Shown piece by piece: positions 52,022 to 60,117 of a DNA stretch of 64,000 nucleotides. Every line of letters starts with the position of its first letter. Position 1 is the first letter of the stretch. Position numbers and translations under genes: made by a program. Under the pieces are notes generated by a model. That model was not told the origin of the DNA. It saw nothing but the letters and a program-made list of their open reading frames with translations, and searched no databases. The DNA is taken from assembly GCA_964449115.1 (NCBI GenBank), contig CAYUXW010000001.1, positions 1 to 64,000 on the forward strand. The letters are read 5' to 3'. Origin of the DNA: UBA1783 sp964449115 (GTDB lineage: Bacteria > Bacillota_I > Bacilli_A > Erysipelotrichales > Erysipelotrichaceae).

Positions 52022-53752
52022 TTAGTCCTCATCATAGAACTCGTCATACTCATCAAAGTCGATGTCGTCATAATACCAGTGATCTTCATCTGGATTTTCA
52101 AACTCTTCAAGTTCTTCCCCAGTATACTCTGGTTTAATTTCGTACTCTTGCTTTTTAAGTTCTTCAAGTCTTTCTCTATGTTCTCTTGCTTCGATTTCTT
52201 CTTTAGTTTCTTTTCTTTTTCTTCTTGAAGTTGTTTCTTCTTCTGTCTCTTTGCTTGCATCAGCTAAACTTTCAAACTTAGAAACATATTCTGCTGCTCT
52301 GGCAGCAATTCTTGCTTTACGAAGTTCAATCTCTTCTTCAGTCTCTTCAACAATTTCTTCAGTTACTTCTTCAGTAGTTTCTACAACTTTTTCCTCAGCT
52401 GTTTCTTTGACTGTTTCTTCAACTTCTTTTTCAATAACTTCATCTATTGTTTCCAGTTCTTCTTCGAAAGTATCGTCAAATTCAATGAATTCATCATCAA
52501 ATTCTTCTGTTTTTTCAGCTTCTTCAGCTTTCTTTTGTAGATAAGCCTCTAATTCTCTAGCTCTTCTTTCAGCTTCAGCTTTAGCCAGTTCGGCTGCTTT
52601 TCTTTCAGCTTCTCTTAAACGTTTTTCTTGCTCTTTAGCAATGTATTGAGCCATCTCAGCTTGCCAATCAATTCCAGCATCTTCTAAGGCACCTGCTGTT
52701 TTAATATCTACTTTTTTAGATAATAATTCAGAAGCCAATTGAGCATTGATACCTTTTTTACCAATTGCCAATGACGGCTGGTCATCTTCAACAACAACCT
52801 GAATGGTATCATCTTTAGGAACAACACCGATAACATTGGCAGGTTTCATAACATTCTTGACATACTCAATATAGTCATCAGACCATTCAATTATATCAAT
52901 GCTTTCCTGAGTAAGGGTATTATCCTGCTGTCTGATTTCAGAGATGACAGCAGATACTCTTGAACCTCTATTACCAATACAAGAACCAATGGCATCAACA
53001 TTTGGATCCTTTGAATAAACTGCCATCTTTGTTCTGTTGTTTGCTACTCTGGCAATACCTTTGATTTCTACTGTTCCATCATAAATTTCAGAAACAGTCT
53101 GTTCAAACAATCTCTTTACAAGATTCTTAGAAGATCTTGATACAGTAATTGGAGCGCCTTTTGTTTTATCACTCACTTCTTTGATAACAACCTTTAATCT
53201 TTGCCCATCATAATATTTTTCGTATGGAATCTGTTCTCTTTGAGCCAGTAAAGCAAGATCTGAATCATCAATCTTTACCAGAACAAACTTATCTTCAACA
53301 GATTCAACTACTGCATTTACTATATCGTCGACTTTGTCTTTATATTTATCAAGCAGGTTTCTCTTATGAGCTTCTTTTATTTTTTGTGTAAAAACATTTT
53401 TAAGGTTAGAAATTTCTTTTCTGCCAAAATTCTTGATATTTACTTCATTTTCAATTTCATCACCAATTTTAGCATCAGGATAGATATCTTCTATTTCACT
53501 TAACTGTAATTCCAGTTCATCATCGTTAACTTCTTCTACAACAGTTTTAATATGATATAACTTTATTTCACCTTTTTTAGAGACATCTACTCTTAGTTTT
53601 GGTTTAGGTAGATTTGAATCTTTTTTTACATCAATGAATCTATAATAAGCTGTCTTTAATCCCTCACTTAAAGCATCAACAATAACTTCACTTGAAATGT
53701 TGCTATTTTCTTCAATTGCTCCAATTGCATTTACAATTTTCTTTAAATCCAT
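52022..53752 (-). CDS. nusA: Transcription termination/antitermination factor NusA with a long charged tail
   Basis: NusA binds RNA polymerase and nascent RNA to control pausing and termination. The first 367 or so residues hold the N-terminal polymerase-binding domain, the S1 domain, KH1 (IGSCIGNRGSRVSAVI) and KH2 (LAIGKKGINAQLASEL). A tail of about 209 residues follows (368-576): alanine/glutamate/arginine coiled coil, then acidic stretches such as FDDEFIEFDDTFEEE, and finally DIDFDEYDEFYDED. B. subtilis NusA ends near residue 370, so the tail is an extra. The ATG follows AAGGGGAAAG, 12 nt after rimP. Confidence 0.95.
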   Translation of the reverse strand: MDLKKIVNAIGAIEENSNISSEVIVDALSEGLKTAYYRFIDVKKDSNLPKPKLRVDVSKKGEIKLYHIKTVVEEVNDDELELQLSEIEDIYPDAKIGDEIENEVNIKNFGRKEISNLKNVFTQKIKEAHKRNLLDKYKDKVDDIVNAVVESVEDKFVLVKIDDSDLALLAQREQIPYEKYYDGQRLKVVIKEVSDKTKGAPITVSRSSKNLVKRLFEQTVSEIYDGTVEIKGIARVANNRTKMAVYSKDPNVDAIGSCIGNRGSRVSAVISEIRQQDNTLTQESIDIIEWSDDYIEYVKNVMKPANVIGVVPKDDTIQVVVEDDQPSLAIGKKGINAQLASELLSKKVDIKTAGALEDAGIDWQAEMAQYIAKEQEKRLREAERKAAELAKAEAERRARELEAYLQKKAEEAEKTEEFDDEFIEFDDTFEEELETIDEVIEKEVEETVKETAEEKVVETTEEVTEEIVEETEEEIELRKARIAARAAEYVSKFESLADASKETEEETTSRRKRKETKEEIEAREHRERLEELKKQEYEIKPEYTGEELEEFENPDEDHWYYDDIDFDEYDEFYDED

Positions 53753-53764
53753 AACTTTCCCCTT

Positions 53765-54229
53765 TTAAATTTTTACAGCTAATCTTATTAATTTTATATT
53801 ATCATAATTAATACTTACTTGCTTTTGTACGCCTTTTACAAAATAGGCTATATTTAAAACATTCTCTTCAAAACCAGTAAGTGTTCCATCAATAGAATCA
53901 ATACCTTTTGTGGGATTTTTTAATTCTACATGAACATAATCACCAATATGATTTAAAACTTCATTTTCATTTTCCAATACTTCTTCAGCTCCAAATGAAC
54001 ATACATCCAACATATATGGTTGATTGAAATCATCATGTTGATCTAATATATCAGAAATCTGATTGGAAATTATTTCACAAGTATCTAAATCAATTTCTCC
54101 ATCATTTCTTTTTATACAGATTTCTAAAATAGGAGTTTTTCCAGATTTCTTGGAAATTTTGAATTTTCCAATATTATTAGCTTCTAATATTGGTTTAATT
54201 AAACTTTCAATTTTTTGAATACTAAACAT
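53765..54229 (-). CDS. rimP: Ribosome maturation factor RimP
   Basis: RimP assists 30S assembly. The 154-residue protein has an N-terminal alpha/beta domain (LEICIKRNDGEIDLDTCEIIS, matching the LRVYIDKxxGIxLDDC pattern) and a C-terminal Sm-like barrel (DYVHVELKN, GIDSIDGTLTGFEENVLNI). It opens the rimP-nusA-ylxR-infB-rbfA operon, with its own promoter and a hairpin leader. The ATG follows TTTGGAGG. Confidence 0.93.
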   Translation of the reverse strand: MFSIQKIESLIKPILEANNIGKFKISKKSGKTPILEICIKRNDGEIDLDTCEIISNQISDILDQHDDFNQPYMLDVCSFGAEEVLENENEVLNHIGDYVHVELKNPTKGIDSIDGTLTGFEENVLNIAYFVKGVQKQVSINYDNIKLIRLAVKI

Positions 54230-54245
54230 TTTTCCTCCAAAGCAA

Positions 54246-54277
54246 TATATAAGGAGCGATTTCTCGCTCCTTGCTAT
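54246..54277 (-). promoter_or_regulatory. GNRA-capped hairpin in the rimP operon leader
   Basis: The perfect 9-bp stem AAGGAGCGA (54251-54259) / TCGCTCCTT (54264-54272) reads GAAA in its loop on the transcript strand; an outer AU stem extends it past a small bulge. It lies within a few nucleotides of the predicted transcript start and ends just before the rimP ribosome-binding site. The tail TATATATT is not a good T tract, so it may stabilise the mRNA or act as a weak terminator for glpQ. Confidence 0.7.
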
Positions 54278-54283
54278 ATATCT

Positions 54284-54312
54284 ATGATACTAAATTTAAA
54301 TATAAATATCAA
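54284..54312 (-). promoter_or_regulatory. Promoter of the rimP-nusA-infB operon
   Basis: On the - strand TTGATA (54312 to 54307) and TATCAT (54289 to 54284) are spaced by exactly 17 nt. Transcription would start near 54277, immediately before the leader hairpin. Confidence 0.68.
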
Positions 54313-54319
54313 GTAAATT

Positions 54320-55069
54320 TTATTTATTTTGGTTATTCTCATTTAAAAAGTCTTCTCTTATCAATAATGCCTTATCAGGATAGTTGGTAATTATCGCATT
54401 CACACCAGTTTTTAAGGCTCCATATATGTATATCGGATCATTGATGGTCCAGGTATTTATTAATAGATTATTTTCTAAGGCTTCTTTTAGATAATTCTTA
54501 TCAAGCAAGACATAAAATGCTGGATGTAAATATTTGACATTGTGACTTTTAGTATATTTTGCCATATCAATTATTTTGTCTGAATGAAGAAAACCACAAT
54601 TGGCATCAGGTTCAATATCTAATATTTTTAATAAGGAATAGTGATTAAATGATGAATATATTACCCTATCTTCCATCTGATATTTTTTTACCAATTCAAT
54701 TACTTTTTCTTCCATGCCATCATAATCAAATACTGAATTTTTAAGCTCAATGTTTAAAGTTAAATCTGTGGGTTCTAATAAAATCAAAACTTCTTCTAAA
54801 GTAGGAATCTGACAGAAAGGATAATCTTTGTTTTTATTGTTGAAATTATATTTTTTTAATTCCTGATAATCAAAATCTTTAACAAATCCCTGATGATTGC
54901 TGACTCTGTCAATAGTTTCATCATGAATAACAACAACAGTTTTATCTTTTGTTATTTGCACATCCAGTTCTATTCCTTCAGCTTTTTGTTCAATTGCCAG
55001 TTTAAATGCTTCAATTGTGTTTTCAGGTGCATAAGCACTTGCTCCTCTGTGAGCCCAAATATAAGTCAT
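54320..55069 (-). CDS. glpQ: Glycerophosphodiester phosphodiesterase
   Basis: The 249-residue TIM-barrel enzyme splits glycerophosphodiesters, from phospholipid turnover, into glycerol 3-phosphate and an alcohol. The family motif is clear: AHRGASAYAPENTIEAF with the catalytic His and Arg, then GIELDVQITKD (metal ligands) and VVIHDETIDRVSN with the second catalytic His. No signal peptide is present, so it acts in the cytoplasm. The ATG follows GAGGTGAATAA. It lies 13 nt after polC and may be the last gene of the fakA-recG-rnc-polC run. Confidence 0.93.
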   Translation of the reverse strand: MTYIWAHRGASAYAPENTIEAFKLAIEQKAEGIELDVQITKDKTVVVIHDETIDRVSNHQGFVKDFDYQELKKYNFNNKNKDYPFCQIPTLEEVLILLEPTDLTLNIELKNSVFDYDGMEEKVIELVKKYQMEDRVIYSSFNHYSLLKILDIEPDANCGFLHSDKIIDMAKYTKSHNVKYLHPAFYVLLDKNYLKEALENNLLINTWTINDPIYIYGALKTGVNAIITNYPDKALLIREDFLNENNQNK

Positions 55070-55082
55070 TTATTCACCTCTC

Positions 55083-58000
55083 TTAAAATAAAGATAGTTG
55101 ATTTTCTTCTGCTAAATGATCTAATACTCCCATTCTTTCTAAAAATGCTAATTGAGTATTATTAACAGATGTTCTCTTCATTAAATCTTCTTTAGAAATA
55201 AAACTCTGTATCTCTCTTTGTTCAACAATTGAATCAGCAACGGCTGCTCCCAATCCATCAATACTGCTAAAGGAAGGAATAATTCCAAATTCATCATCTG
55301 GGTCAATAATAAAATTGGTTGCCTGTGATTTAGTTAAACATATATTGTTGAAATGATATCCCCTTAAATACATTTCTAAAGCGATTTCCAAAACCAGTAA
55401 CAGGTCTTCTTCTCTTTTAGGAACCTGTTGTCCGGCAGCGATGTTATCTTTAATACTCTGAAGACGATTATAGATAGCTAATTTCCCCTGTAACATTGTT
55501 TCTATATCATAGGCATCACACCTGACGGAGAAATATACCGCGTAATAGGCTGCTGGTTTATGTACCTTGTACCATCCTACCCTGACAGCATTCATGGCAT
55601 AGGCGACAGCGTGAGCCTTAGGAAACATGTATTTAATCAGCAAGCATGAATTGATATACCAGTCAGGGACATCGTGTTCCTTCATGGTTTTTATCCATTT
55701 ATCTTTTAGACCTCTTCCTCTTCTTACTGATTCCATAATCTCAAAAGCAGTAATCTTTTCTAAACCTTTGGCAATAAGATAGGTCATTATATCATCGCGA
55801 CATGATATAACTTCATTTAAATCACAGACTCCCTCTTCAATTAATACCTCAGCATTATTGGCCCACACATCAGTACCATGAGTTACTCCTTCAATAGCAA
55901 CTAATTCATTAAAAGTTGAAGGTTTGGTTTTATCCAGAATTCTTCTATTATTATGGGTGCCAAACTCAGGTAAACCAGCTGCACCATTCAATTCATTATA
56001 AAGACCATCTGGATCAGAGATATTCAAAGAATCAGTTGAGTAAAATAACTGATAGGTTTTTGGATCACTCATTGGAACATCTGAATAATGAACACCAGAA
56101 AAGAGTGATAACAATCTTATTGAAGTAGGGTCAACATGAGCCAAGATATCAAGTTTGAGTATATTATCATGTAAATCAGCAAAGGCAAAATGTGTTGTCA
56201 GCCATTCACTGAATGGGTTATTAGCTGGATATTGGATTGGTGTAAAATCATGGACATCTTTTTCTTTTGGTATTACTACGATTCCACCTGGATGCTGACC
56301 TGTTGTTCTTTTTACTCCTTCACACATCTTTGATAATACTTCACTGAATGACTTAGAAAAATATGGAATCTCTATTTCTTCACAATAGGCTTTTACATAG
56401 CCAAAAGCTGTCTTTTGAGCCACTGTGCCAATTGTTCCAGCACGATAGGTATGTTGACTGCCAAAGATATCTTTTACCTGCTGCATGGCAATTCCCTGAT
56501 ATTCAGCTGAAAAATTTAAGTCAATATCTGGCACCTTGTCACAGTCAAAGCCCAAGAAAGTTTCAAAAGGTATATTGTGACCATTTCTATTTAGTGCAGT
56601 TGAACAATTAGGACAGTCTTTTTCTGGTAAGTCAAAGCCATTGGCATACTCATTATTTGTATAGAAATGAGAATATTGGCATTTTGGACAGACATAATGA
56701 GGTACCAGTGGATTGACCTCAGTTATATTGGCCATGGTAGCAATAAAACTACTGCCAACAGATCCTCTGCTTCCGACTGGATAACCATCTGCTTCTGATT
56801 GTTTTACCAGTAAATGAGCAATATAATATTGTACAGAATAACCGTTGTTAATTACATTGAACAATTCCTTTTCAATTCTTTCTGATACAATCTCGGGTAA
56901 GTTTTCACCATATATTTTGTGAGCATTATTATATATTTCATTTTTTATGATAATTTCACAACCTTCAATGGTTGGTGTTACAAGTTCACTAGGAATCGGA
57001 TATTCTTTGTTAATCATATCGGCAATCATATTGGTATTCTTGATAACAAACTCTTGGGCTCTACCAGTCCATGAAAATTTATCCAAAAGTTCCTGAGTAG
57101 TCATTAGATGCTGATTAGGAGAAACAAAAACTTTTCTTTTTTCACGATTCATTGGATACATAGGATGTCTTAATCCGCCAATTCTTTTACCCATAATATA
57201 AATATCACGTGCTATTTTCTGATATGGATGAGTATAATATGGATTGCTGCTGGCAATAATTGGCTTTTTTAGTTTATCAGCAGTTTTTATTATATCCTTT
57301 ATTACTGTTTTTATTCTTTCCATATCAAAAGAAGAACCAATTTCAACCATGTATTCATAGTTTTCCAGTGGATGTATTTCAATATAATCATAAAATTTCA
57401 TGCATTTTTCTAAATCTGCAAGACTTCTATTAGAAGCAATTTCAAAGAGTTCAGAATATTGATCACAACTTCCAACCAGGATGTTTTTCCTTCTTTTTTC
57501 AATTTCTGATTTAGTTATTCTTGGTTCAGCAGAGACATCTGCATCAATTTTTTTAGCATTTTCTTTAGCATAATAAGTTAAATAATCAGTATGAGATAAG
57601 GTTACAAGTTCATAGATATCTTTGATACCAGCCATGTTTTTCGCCAATAGAGTTGCACTGTAAGGTCTGGCTTTTTTAAAGATATCTTCTTGTTGATCAT
57701 TTTGCAGTCTTTCAAAAGTCATGCTTTCAAAATCCGGAATAGTTGGAAGCATTCTAACTAGAATATTAGCTAAAACTTCAGCATCATAATCAGCTCTATG
57801 AGCAATATTATCATCATAATCAACTTCAAAATAATTAGCAATTACACCCAAGCGATAGTATTTTCTATCTTTTACAGTTTCTCTAGCTAGATTCAAGGTA
57901 TCTAAACATATATTGTCAAGTGGTTTTCTTCCTAACCTGATTAGATTATCATTGATAAAATTAAAATCAAAATCAGCATTATGAGCTACTATTACTCTGT

Positions 58001-59396
58001 CTCCGATGAAATCAATAATTTTATCAATTGCTTTTTCTATTGGTAAAGCATCTTTCAGCATCTCATTGGTAATATTAGTTTTATTAACGATAAATGCCGG
58101 TAAATCAACTGGTGGTTTTACAAAAAGCTGCAATTTTTCGTTAGTAATCGTGTTTTTAGAAACAATAACTCCACCAAACTCGATTATATGATCATACTTG
58201 GTAGACAAACCTGTTGTTTCCAAGTCCAAAACACAGTATTCCTTATCAATTAGCAACTCATCTGTTGGATTATATACTATATTCAGCTTATCAGGAACAA
58301 CCTTGATATCAATACCATAGATTATTTTAAAATCCTTGTCGGGATTAATTCTTTCCAATTTCTTTTGAGCCTGTTGAGCTAAAGGATAAGCCTGAACAAC
58401 ACTATTATCCGTAATAGCTATGGCTTTATGGCCGAAATTAAAGGCTTGAGTAACAATCTCTTCGGTTTCAGAAACACCATCATACTCACTTCTATTGGTA
58501 TGGGCATGTAACTCAACATGTTTTAATCCAGGATAATTATCATATCTTATAAATGGATCATGATCCATCTGTTCAATTAAATCCAATTCAAAAATATTAC
58601 AGTTTTCATAGGTATCAAATTTTACTTCACCATATATTTCAACATACATACCTTCTTCAACAGGTAATTTGATACTTTCAGACATCTTGTCAGAAACAAA
58701 TCTTTTAACTAATACTGCATCATAAAAATCCGTAACAATAAACTTTTCTACGGTGAAACTTTTACCTTTTTTACTAGTAAAACTTCTAATATCTGTTGAA
58801 AAAACCTTTCCTCTACAGCAGAACTTATTGCTTGAAGGAGTAATTTTATTCATTGTCAGATAAAGATAGTCATCTTTATTACCTTTAAATTGACTTTTAT
58901 ATCTGCCAGATGATGTTTTAAAAGAATTATTGTATGAAACAACTTCATCATCATCATTATTATTATCAAAAATTTCATTTTTCCTTAAATAAATATCTTT
59001 TTTTATTCCTAAATTAAGCAAGAAATTTTTTAGAGATTTAAATATTTTTTCATCATCAACACTGATATAAATCTTATCATCTACCACTATCGGAATTAAA
59101 CTAAGTTTTGTATTATTTTCCTGATTGTAGAACTCAATATAACTCATAAGGAATGATGAATCAATTTCCTGATTCAGTATTTTAAAAGATAATCTGACTG
59201 GTAATTTTAGATAATCAGAAAGTTTATTACTTAATTCCTGAATAATCTTATAAGGTATGAAATTTCTATTGATAACCTTCATTCTGATAAGATTGTTTTT
59301 TCTGTCGTATTGAGGACGACAAAAAATAACCTCTTTTAAAACATCAAGGGCTTGCTGACTCAGATTAATTTTATCTAATATCAAATCAAAATTCAC
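55083..59396 (-). CDS. polC: DNA polymerase III PolC
   Basis: PolC is the main replicative polymerase of Bacillota, with built-in proofreading. The 1437-residue protein has an N-terminal region, an OB fold (about 190-280), a split PHP domain starting VELHAHTNRSEYDGV, an inserted DEDD exonuclease (LDLETTGLS near 394, VAHNADFDFNF, HRADYDAEVLA), the zinc motif CPKCQYSHF/CPNCS, and the polymerase core with PDIDLNF. All exonuclease acids are in place. The start is a GTG at 59396 that directly abuts the rnc stop, with little ribosome-binding site, so translation is probably coupled to rnc. Confidence 0.96.
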   Translation of the reverse strand: MNFDLILDKINLSQQALDVLKEVIFCRPQYDRKNNLIRMKVINRNFIPYKIIQELSNKLSDYLKLPVRLSFKILNQEIDSSFLMSYIEFYNQENNTKLSLIPIVVDDKIYISVDDEKIFKSLKNFLLNLGIKKDIYLRKNEIFDNNNDDDEVVSYNNSFKTSSGRYKSQFKGNKDDYLYLTMNKITPSSNKFCCRGKVFSTDIRSFTSKKGKSFTVEKFIVTDFYDAVLVKRFVSDKMSESIKLPVEEGMYVEIYGEVKFDTYENCNIFELDLIEQMDHDPFIRYDNYPGLKHVELHAHTNRSEYDGVSETEEIVTQAFNFGHKAIAITDNSVVQAYPLAQQAQKKLERINPDKDFKIIYGIDIKVVPDKLNIVYNPTDELLIDKEYCVLDLETTGLSTKYDHIIEFGGVIVSKNTITNEKLQLFVKPPVDLPAFIVNKTNITNEMLKDALPIEKAIDKIIDFIGDRVIVAHNADFDFNFINDNLIRLGRKPLDNICLDTLNLARETVKDRKYYRLGVIANYFEVDYDDNIAHRADYDAEVLANILVRMLPTIPDFESMTFERLQNDQQEDIFKKARPYSATLLAKNMAGIKDIYELVTLSHTDYLTYYAKENAKKIDADVSAEPRITKSEIEKRRKNILVGSCDQYSELFEIASNRSLADLEKCMKFYDYIEIHPLENYEYMVEIGSSFDMERIKTVIKDIIKTADKLKKPIIASSNPYYTHPYQKIARDIYIMGKRIGGLRHPMYPMNREKRKVFVSPNQHLMTTQELLDKFSWTGRAQEFVIKNTNMIADMINKEYPIPSELVTPTIEGCEIIIKNEIYNNAHKIYGENLPEIVSERIEKELFNVINNGYSVQYYIAHLLVKQSEADGYPVGSRGSVGSSFIATMANITEVNPLVPHYVCPKCQYSHFYTNNEYANGFDLPEKDCPNCSTALNRNGHNIPFETFLGFDCDKVPDIDLNFSAEYQGIAMQQVKDIFGSQHTYRAGTIGTVAQKTAFGYVKAYCEEIEIPYFSKSFSEVLSKMCEGVKRTTGQHPGGIVVIPKEKDVHDFTPIQYPANNPFSEWLTTHFAFADLHDNILKLDILAHVDPTSIRLLSLFSGVHYSDVPMSDPKTYQLFYSTDSLNISDPDGLYNELNGAAGLPEFGTHNNRRILDKTKPSTFNELVAIEGVTHGTDVWANNAEVLIEEGVCDLNEVISCRDDIMTYLIAKGLEKITAFEIMESVRRGRGLKDKWIKTMKEHDVPDWYINSCLLIKYMFPKAHAVAYAMNAVRVGWYKVHKPAAYYAVYFSVRCDAYDIETMLQGKLAIYNRLQSIKDNIAAGQQVPKREEDLLLVLEIALEMYLRGYHFNNICLTKSQATNFIIDPDDEFGIIPSFSSIDGLGAAVADSIVEQREIQSFISKEDLMKRTSVNNTQLAFLERMGVLDHLAEENQLSLF

Positions 59397-60083
59397 TTAT
59401 TTTACCAACTTTCCCAAAGCTTCTTTTGCGGCTGACTGTTCGGCTTTTTTCTTGGTTTTACCAGTACCTTTTCCTAACAGTACCTCATCCAGATATACTC
59501 CCATTTCAAATATAGGACTATTTGATGGACCAGTTTCAGATAATAGTTCATATTTTAAAACTGCTCTTGTATCCGATTGTACATATTCCTGCAATCTAGA
59601 TTTATGGTCATTAATTTCCGAAAAATCAGGGTCTATAACTATTTCAATGGTATTTTCCAGTATAGCATTTATTGCCTTTCCACCACCATTTAGATAAACA
59701 GCACCAATAAAGGCTTCAAAAATATCTGCTAAAAGTGAATTCCTATTTCTAGCTCCACTTTTTTCTTCTCCTACTCCCATTTTGATATATTTGGCAATAT
59801 CCAGCTTTCGCATAAAATTAGCTAAAGATTTCTCACATACCAGCTGAGCTCGCATGGCAGTCATTTTTCCTTCATCTATCGGCGGCTGATGATGATATAA
59901 TCGATTAGCTACCCACATGCCTACAATAGAGTCTCCTAAAAATTCAATTCTTTCATAGTTGGATCCTTTAAAATCCTTATTTTCGTTTAAATATGATGCA
60001 TGAGTAAAAGCATCTTCCATAACCTGCTTGTCTGTAATAGTAATGTTATAGTTTTCCTTTAACCACTCATATATTGTACTCAT
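59397..60083 (-). CDS. rnc: Ribonuclease III
   Basis: RNase III cuts double-stranded RNA in rRNA and mRNA processing. The 228-residue enzyme has the signature ERIEFLGDSIVGMWVA, the second acidic motif NSLLADIFEAFIGAVYL, and a C-terminal dsRNA-binding domain ending GKTKKKAEQSAAKEALGKL. Length is normal. In B. subtilis rnc directly precedes smc; here it is between recG and polC, about 35 kb from smc. The ATG follows AAGGAAGG. Confidence 0.96.
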   Translation of the reverse strand: MSTIYEWLKENYNITITDKQVMEDAFTHASYLNENKDFKGSNYERIEFLGDSIVGMWVANRLYHHQPPIDEGKMTAMRAQLVCEKSLANFMRKLDIAKYIKMGVGEEKSGARNRNSLLADIFEAFIGAVYLNGGGKAINAILENTIEIVIDPDFSEINDHKSRLQEYVQSDTRAVLKYELLSETGPSNSPIFEMGVYLDEVLLGKGTGKTKKKAEQSAAKEALGKLVK

Positions 60084-60117
60084 ATTTAAACCTTCCTTTT
60101 CATTATTCTATCATAAT

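Noticed and set aside
52251..52544. Serine-rich open frame antisense to nusA
   Set aside because: It arises from the glutamate-rich codons of the NusA tail read backwards.
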